From Clostridiales bacterium (GTDB lineage: Bacteria > Bacillota > Clostridia > Oscillospirales > Acutalibacteraceae): a DNA stretch of 8,766 bases. The translations under genes and the position numbers were made by a program. Numbering within the stretch: position 1 is the first letter of the stretch; each line of letters starts with the position of its first letter. Below the pieces are notes generated by a model. The model was not told the origin of the DNA. It made no database searches and was given only the letters and a program-made list of their open reading frames with translations. Location of the stretch: contig JAAZFZ010000097.1 of NCBI GenBank assembly GCA_012511485.1, positions 1-8,766 of the forward strand, written 5' to 3'. This document shows, one piece after another, positions 6,991 to 8,766 of this stretch.

Positions 6991-7923
6991 TCAACTTAAA
7001 CTCATAGGAGGAATAAACAAATTGATTTCATCCCTCATTCTCAATGCTTCTGCTCTTGCAGCCTGCGCATAATCTCTTTCATCACAGCCGCTATTTTTAT
7101 ATGCGCACATCAGCGCTCTGGATGAATTGACAATTGCGCCCATGCCTTTATCATCAAACGCCAAAGCTATATCTTCTGCTTTTCCACCCTGCGCTCCGTA
7201 GCCCGGAACAAGAAAAAACGTATGAGGCAAATCCCGCCTCAATTCACTTAGCTGCTCTGGATATGTAGCACCGACAACCGCTCCGACTGATGAATATCCG
7301 TATTTTTTAGGTGTTGCATCTCCCCATTTTTCACACATAAGCCCCATAGCTTTATAAACGGGGACATTATCAATAAGCCTATCCTGCAATTCTCCCGATG
7401 ATGGGTTAGAGGTTTTGCATAACACAAAAATCCCCTTGTCGCTGCTGTTGCAAACAGAGATAAGAGGTTCTATACAGTCGCTGCCGAGGTAACCGTTGAC
7501 CGTCAACGCATCGCCGCCAAAGGGTGTTATTTTTTCACAGTTGACCGATATTTCACCGAGATGAGCGCATGAATATGCCTGCATCGTTGAACCAATGTCA
7601 TTTCGCTTGCCGTCAATTATAACAAACATGCCCTTTTGCTTTGCATAATTGATTGTATGCGCCAAAGCTCTCATCCCCTGCCAGCCATAAAGCTCATAAT
7701 ATGCGCACTGAGGCTTGACAGCGGGTACAATATCATATATTGCGTCAATCATTCCAACATTAAACTCAAATAAAGCCTGTGCGGCGCCCTCAAGTGTGTT
7801 GCCGAATTTTGCAAAAGCGGATTCTTTTATATATTCAGGTAAAAAATCGAGCTTAGGGTCAAGACCGGCAACTGTGGGGTTCTTCTTTTGTGCAATTGAT
7901 TCAATCAAACGGCCAAATGACAT
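6991..7923 (-). CDS. pyrF: Orotidine 5'-phosphate decarboxylase, type 2
   Basis: This enzyme catalyses the last step of UMP synthesis, decarboxylation of OMP, in the cytoplasm. Its 310 residues fit the longer type 2 subfamily rather than the ~230-240 residue type 1 enzymes. Motifs are VAGLDPKLD (18-26), AVKPQ (68-72) with Lys70, DGKRNDIGST (104-113) carrying the Asp104/Lys106/Asp109 catalytic set, ALTVNGYLGSD (139-149), VLCKTSNPSSGELQD (167-181), SSVGAVVGATYPEQL (211-225), the phosphate-binding VPGYGAQGG (239-247) and AIVNSSRA (263-270). All look functional. The ATG is preceded by TGAGGT (7931-7936), which lies over the end of pyrC, and the gap to the pyrC stop is only three bases. The pyrF stop is followed at once by the ribosome site and start of the CarA-like gene. 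Confidence 0.97.
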   Translation of the reverse strand: MSFGRLIESIAQKKNPTVAGLDPKLDFLPEYIKESAFAKFGNTLEGAAQALFEFNVGMIDAIYDIVPAVKPQCAYYELYGWQGMRALAHTINYAKQKGMFVIIDGKRNDIGSTMQAYSCAHLGEISVNCEKITPFGGDALTVNGYLGSDCIEPLISVCNSSDKGIFVLCKTSNPSSGELQDRLIDNVPVYKAMGLMCEKWGDATPKKYGYSSVGAVVGATYPEQLSELRRDLPHTFFLVPGYGAQGGKAEDIALAFDDKGMGAIVNSSRALMCAYKNSGCDERDYAQAARAEALRMRDEINLFIPPMSLS

Positions 7924-7926
7924 AAA

Positions 7927-8766
7927 CTATACCTCATTTTTAAATACTATTTTACCGGAATAAATTGTGTACTTAACTCTGCCTGTCAGCTCCATGCCTT
8001 TAAAGGGAGTGTTTTTTGATTTGCCGAAAAGGTTCTTAGGTTCAACTATCCACTTTTCTTTAGGGTCAAATATTACTATATCTGCCGGAGAATTAATTTT
8101 CAGGCTACCTGCATTTATCCCCAATATTTCGGCAGGGACTGTACTCATCATATATAAAAGCTTAAACAGGCTTATATATCCACCATTTACAAGATAAGTG
8201 ATGCCGGCGGAAAGAGAGGTTTCAAGCCCGATTACTCCATTCGGCGCATTATAGAAATCAGCTTTTTCTTCAGGTGAGTGCGGTGCATGATCTGTTGCAA
8301 TGGCATCTATTGTCCCATCTACAATTCCGCGGATAACGGCTCTCCTGTCCATCTCCGTCCTCAGCGGTGGGTTCATTCTGTAATCTGCATCCTGATGAAA
8401 AATCATTTCTTCGTTCAAAGAAAAATAATGAGGGCAGGTTTCTGCTGTAACCTTAATACCGTTTCTCTTAGCATTCCTGATTAATCTCAATGATTTTTCG
8501 GTGCTGACATGGCAGATATGAATATTCGAGTTTGCACTAGCGGCAAGGGCAAGCTCTCTGGCAATACCTACCTCCTCTGCGGCACTTGGGATTCCCTTGA
8601 CACCCAACGCCTCTGAAACTACACCTTCATTTACAATTCCACCGTCTGAAAGGGTAATATCTTCACAATGGGCAAGAATGGGAGCGTCAATCCATGATGC
8701 CTTTTCCATTGCTTTTCTCATCATGGCGGCAGTTGAAACAGGCACGCCGTCATCAGAGAAAGCCAC
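7927..8766 (-). CDS. pyrC: Dihydroorotase, class I (5' end outside window)
   Basis: This is the C-terminal 279 residues of a dihydroorotase, which cyclises carbamoyl-aspartate to dihydroorotate. The first codon visible at the window edge is an internal GTG coding Val, not a start. About 140-150 N-terminal residues with the HxH metal motif lie beyond 8766. Visible motifs are AFSDDGVPV (2-10), AHCED (32-36) with a metal-binding His, GIPSAAEE (58-65), HICHVSTE (83-90) with the second such His, MNPPLR (131-136) for substrate binding, ATDHAPHSPEEK (157-168) with the catalytic Asp159, GLETSL (180-185), and KSKNTPFKG (249-257). These are the hallmarks of the class I amidohydrolase-type PyrC of Gram-positive bacteria. 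Nothing looks decayed. It ends in TAG, three bases before pyrF. Confidence 0.96.
   Translation of the reverse strand: MAFSDDGVPVSTAAMMRKAMEKASWIDAPILAHCEDITLSDGGIVNEGVVSEALGVKGIPSAAEEVGIARELALAASANSNIHICHVSTEKSLRLIRNAKRNGIKVTAETCPHYFSLNEEMIFHQDADYRMNPPLRTEMDRRAVIRGIVDGTIDAIATDHAPHSPEEKADFYNAPNGVIGLETSLSAGITYLVNGGYISLFKLLYMMSTVPAEILGINAGSLKINSPADIVIFDPKEKWIVEPKNLFGKSKNTPFKGMELTGRVKYTIYSGKIVFKNEV

Noticed and set aside
6977..6994. TTG at 6992-6994 as the carA start
   Set aside because: No ribosome site precedes it, and the sequence just upstream is pyrimidine-rich. The next TTG has GAGGGGA at good spacing.
8764..8766. GTG at the window edge as the pyrC start
   Set aside because: The protein would lack the N-terminal HxH metal motif and about 140-150 residues. 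The gene plainly continues beyond the window.

Overview
The window is one co-directional block of eight genes, all on the minus strand. It reads right to left as pyrC (5' end outside the window) - pyrF - carA-like - carB-like - pyrK - pyrD - ruvX - VanZ-like membrane gene (3' end outside the window). Every junction lies between an 11-nt overlap and a gap of at most 14 nt. I see no room for a promoter or terminator inside the block, so it looks like the interior of a single operon. No mobile elements, RNA genes or CRISPR were seen. The plus-strand open frames are shadows of these genes.

The gene set points to an anaerobic Firmicute of the class Clostridia. The indicators are the NAD-linked class 1B dihydroorotate dehydrogenase pair (PyrD plus the Fe-S/FAD subunit PyrK), the PyrC/PyrF/CarA/CarB/PyrK/PyrD order, strong AGGAGG-type ribosome sites, a moderately AT-rich composition, RuvX, and a VanZ-family gene. 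A placement near the gut Oscillospiraceae/Ruminococcaceae is a guess.

Right part (6991-8766): PyrC and PyrF retain their catalytic motifs. Left-centre (1180-2858): PyrK and PyrD are also intact, with four Fe-S cysteines in PyrK and a catalytic cysteine in PyrD. These four proteins cover dihydroorotate formation, its oxidation to orotate, and OMP decarboxylation. PyrB and PyrE are not in the window.

Middle part (2872-6976): this is the unusual region. The two carbamoyl-phosphate synthase subunits are full, uninterrupted reading frames with family-wide similarity, but their active sites have gone. CarA lacks the Cys-His-Glu glutaminase triad (Gly, Thr and Asn stand there). CarB has lost the glycine-rich ATP loop and the metal ligands of its first ATP-grasp site. 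In its second half, about 60 residues that normally form the ATP-grasp B-subdomain are missing in frame, and N843 of E. coli is replaced. The fold, the subunit-contact regions and the C-terminal allosteric (MGS-like) domain remain. I infer a pseudo-CPSase retained in a working pyrimidine operon, perhaps as a regulatory or scaffolding complex, with real carbamoyl phosphate supplied elsewhere. The alternative is slow decay without frameshifts.

Left end (1-1183): the operon runs on into ruvX (YqgF-type nuclease) and, by an 11-nt overlap, into a multi-pass VanZ-like protein. Family comparisons were made from memory of consensus motifs and E. coli numbering, not from a computed alignment.
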